In this document: positions 63,602-64,000 of the stretch, piece by piece | How the letters are laid out: every line of letters starts with the position of its first letter | Numbering within the stretch: the stretch's first letter is position 1 | DNA from: Rhodosorus marinus | Lineage: Eukaryota > Rhodophyta > Stylonematophyceae > Stylonematales > Stylonemataceae | Reading direction: 5' to 3' | NCBI GenBank assembly: GCA_029953675.1 | Contig: JAMWBK010000006.1 | Coordinates: forward strand, 2,046,001-2,110,000 | Length of the DNA stretch: 64,000 bases | Translations under genes and position numbers: made by a program | Notes under the pieces: generated by a model | What the model was told of the DNA's origin: nothing | Seen by the model: the letters and a program-made list of their open reading frames with translations, nothing else | Database searches by the model: none

Positions 63602-64000
63602 GTAACAGTACTGGCATCTTATGAGTACTATAGTTCAATTCAGAACCATCAACTACAACTATGACATCCCCGATCCTCTCTCAAGTCTGCAAACCCCAAC
63701 TCCACCCCAGCATGCACCAAACGCGCCTAACACTATTAACAAAAATTCCAAAATTCAATATTATCTCGTACACCGTTGGTCAAAGCTCTTTTGAATAAAT
63801 ATTATTTATTAACGTAACCTCCCAAATTGTATTTTTAGTTTTATTATAGGTAAATGTTTTTAGAAATAATTTATTCATATGCTCATTTGATTTAAATCGT
63901 GGTCAAAAATCAAAAAAAAATAAATGCGTTTCCGGTGTCAACGTTTAACATCCATTCTTGATGTTAGACACGGATCGGTTTTGGTATGTACAGAGCGGAT
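63602..64000. other. Intergenic, AT-rich right edge
   Basis: No gene supported. 63720-63930 is strongly AT-rich with long A and T runs. Confidence 0.5.

Overview
This is a nuclear genomic window from a photosynthetic eukaryote, most likely an archaeplastid alga and quite possibly a red alga. Genes sit on both strands and are cut by short introns (about 50-220 bases) with GT-AG ends. Intergenic DNA is AT-rich with G-tracts. The window mixes eukaryotic housekeeping genes (DNA primase, BRR2, tRNA endonuclease SEN15, RNF10) with plastid-type genes (sulfolipid synthase SQD2, ketol-acid reductoisomerase, RsmI- and TrmL-type RNA methyltransferases, and a HEAT-repeat protein of the phycobilisome-lyase type). 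Several plastid-type proteins start with a phenylalanine-bearing N-terminus (MAFV, MAFI, MVGF), as in red-algal and glaucophyte transit peptides. The exact lineage cannot be fixed from the sequence alone.

Layout. 0-7.6 kb: 3' part of an rsmI-like gene (+), SEN15 (-), a degenerate 54-base repeat tract, DNA primase small subunit (-), and an RNF10-type RING protein (-). 7.6-13.1 kb: sparse, with three weakly supported minus-strand genes, a probable plastid membrane protein (-) and a TrmL-like methyltransferase (+). 13.9-21.3 kb: an armadillo-repeat protein (+), uncertain small genes, a Lys-rich nuclear-type protein (+) and ketol-acid reductoisomerase (-). 21.3-25.3 kb: accessory DNA with a 1.34-kb hAT-like non-autonomous transposon that has a near-perfect 8-base target duplication and subterminal ATCGGAC repeats. 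25.3-31.3 kb: aspartoacylase-like (+), a large unrecognised helical protein (-), an uncertain membrane protein (-) and an uncertain gene (+). 31.9-39.9 kb: BRR2 (+). 40.5-44.9 kb: a FAN/NSMAF-like BEACH-WD40 protein (+). 45.1-50.0 kb: ATP-citrate lyase subunit A (-) and SQD2 (-). 50.0-54.2 kb: gene-poor DNA with a 91-base tandem duplication and an orphan reading frame. 54.2-62.7 kb: ELO fatty-acid elongase (+), HEAT protein (-), repeats, MBOAT lysophospholipid acyltransferase (+) and an S26-peptidase-like protein (-). The last 1.3 kb is unresolved.

How the genes relate: there is no operon logic, as expected of a nuclear genome. The 40-62 kb half is nevertheless rich in lipid functions: ATP-citrate lyase makes cytosolic acetyl-CoA, ELO extends acyl chains, the MBOAT enzyme puts acyl groups on lysophospholipids, SQD2 makes plastid sulfolipid, and the FAN homologue belongs to a family named for a sphingomyelinase pathway. 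The strongest leads are the hAT-like element, an S26-like protein with Arg at the catalytic-Lys position but an apparent Ser nucleophile, a primase whose zinc-site cysteines look largely lost, a BRR2 with a degenerate second helicase cassette, and the 54-base repeat tract open on both strands. I saw no CRISPR array, rRNA or confident tRNA. Exon borders are read by eye from splice signals and family similarity, so gene spans are firmer than individual exon edges.
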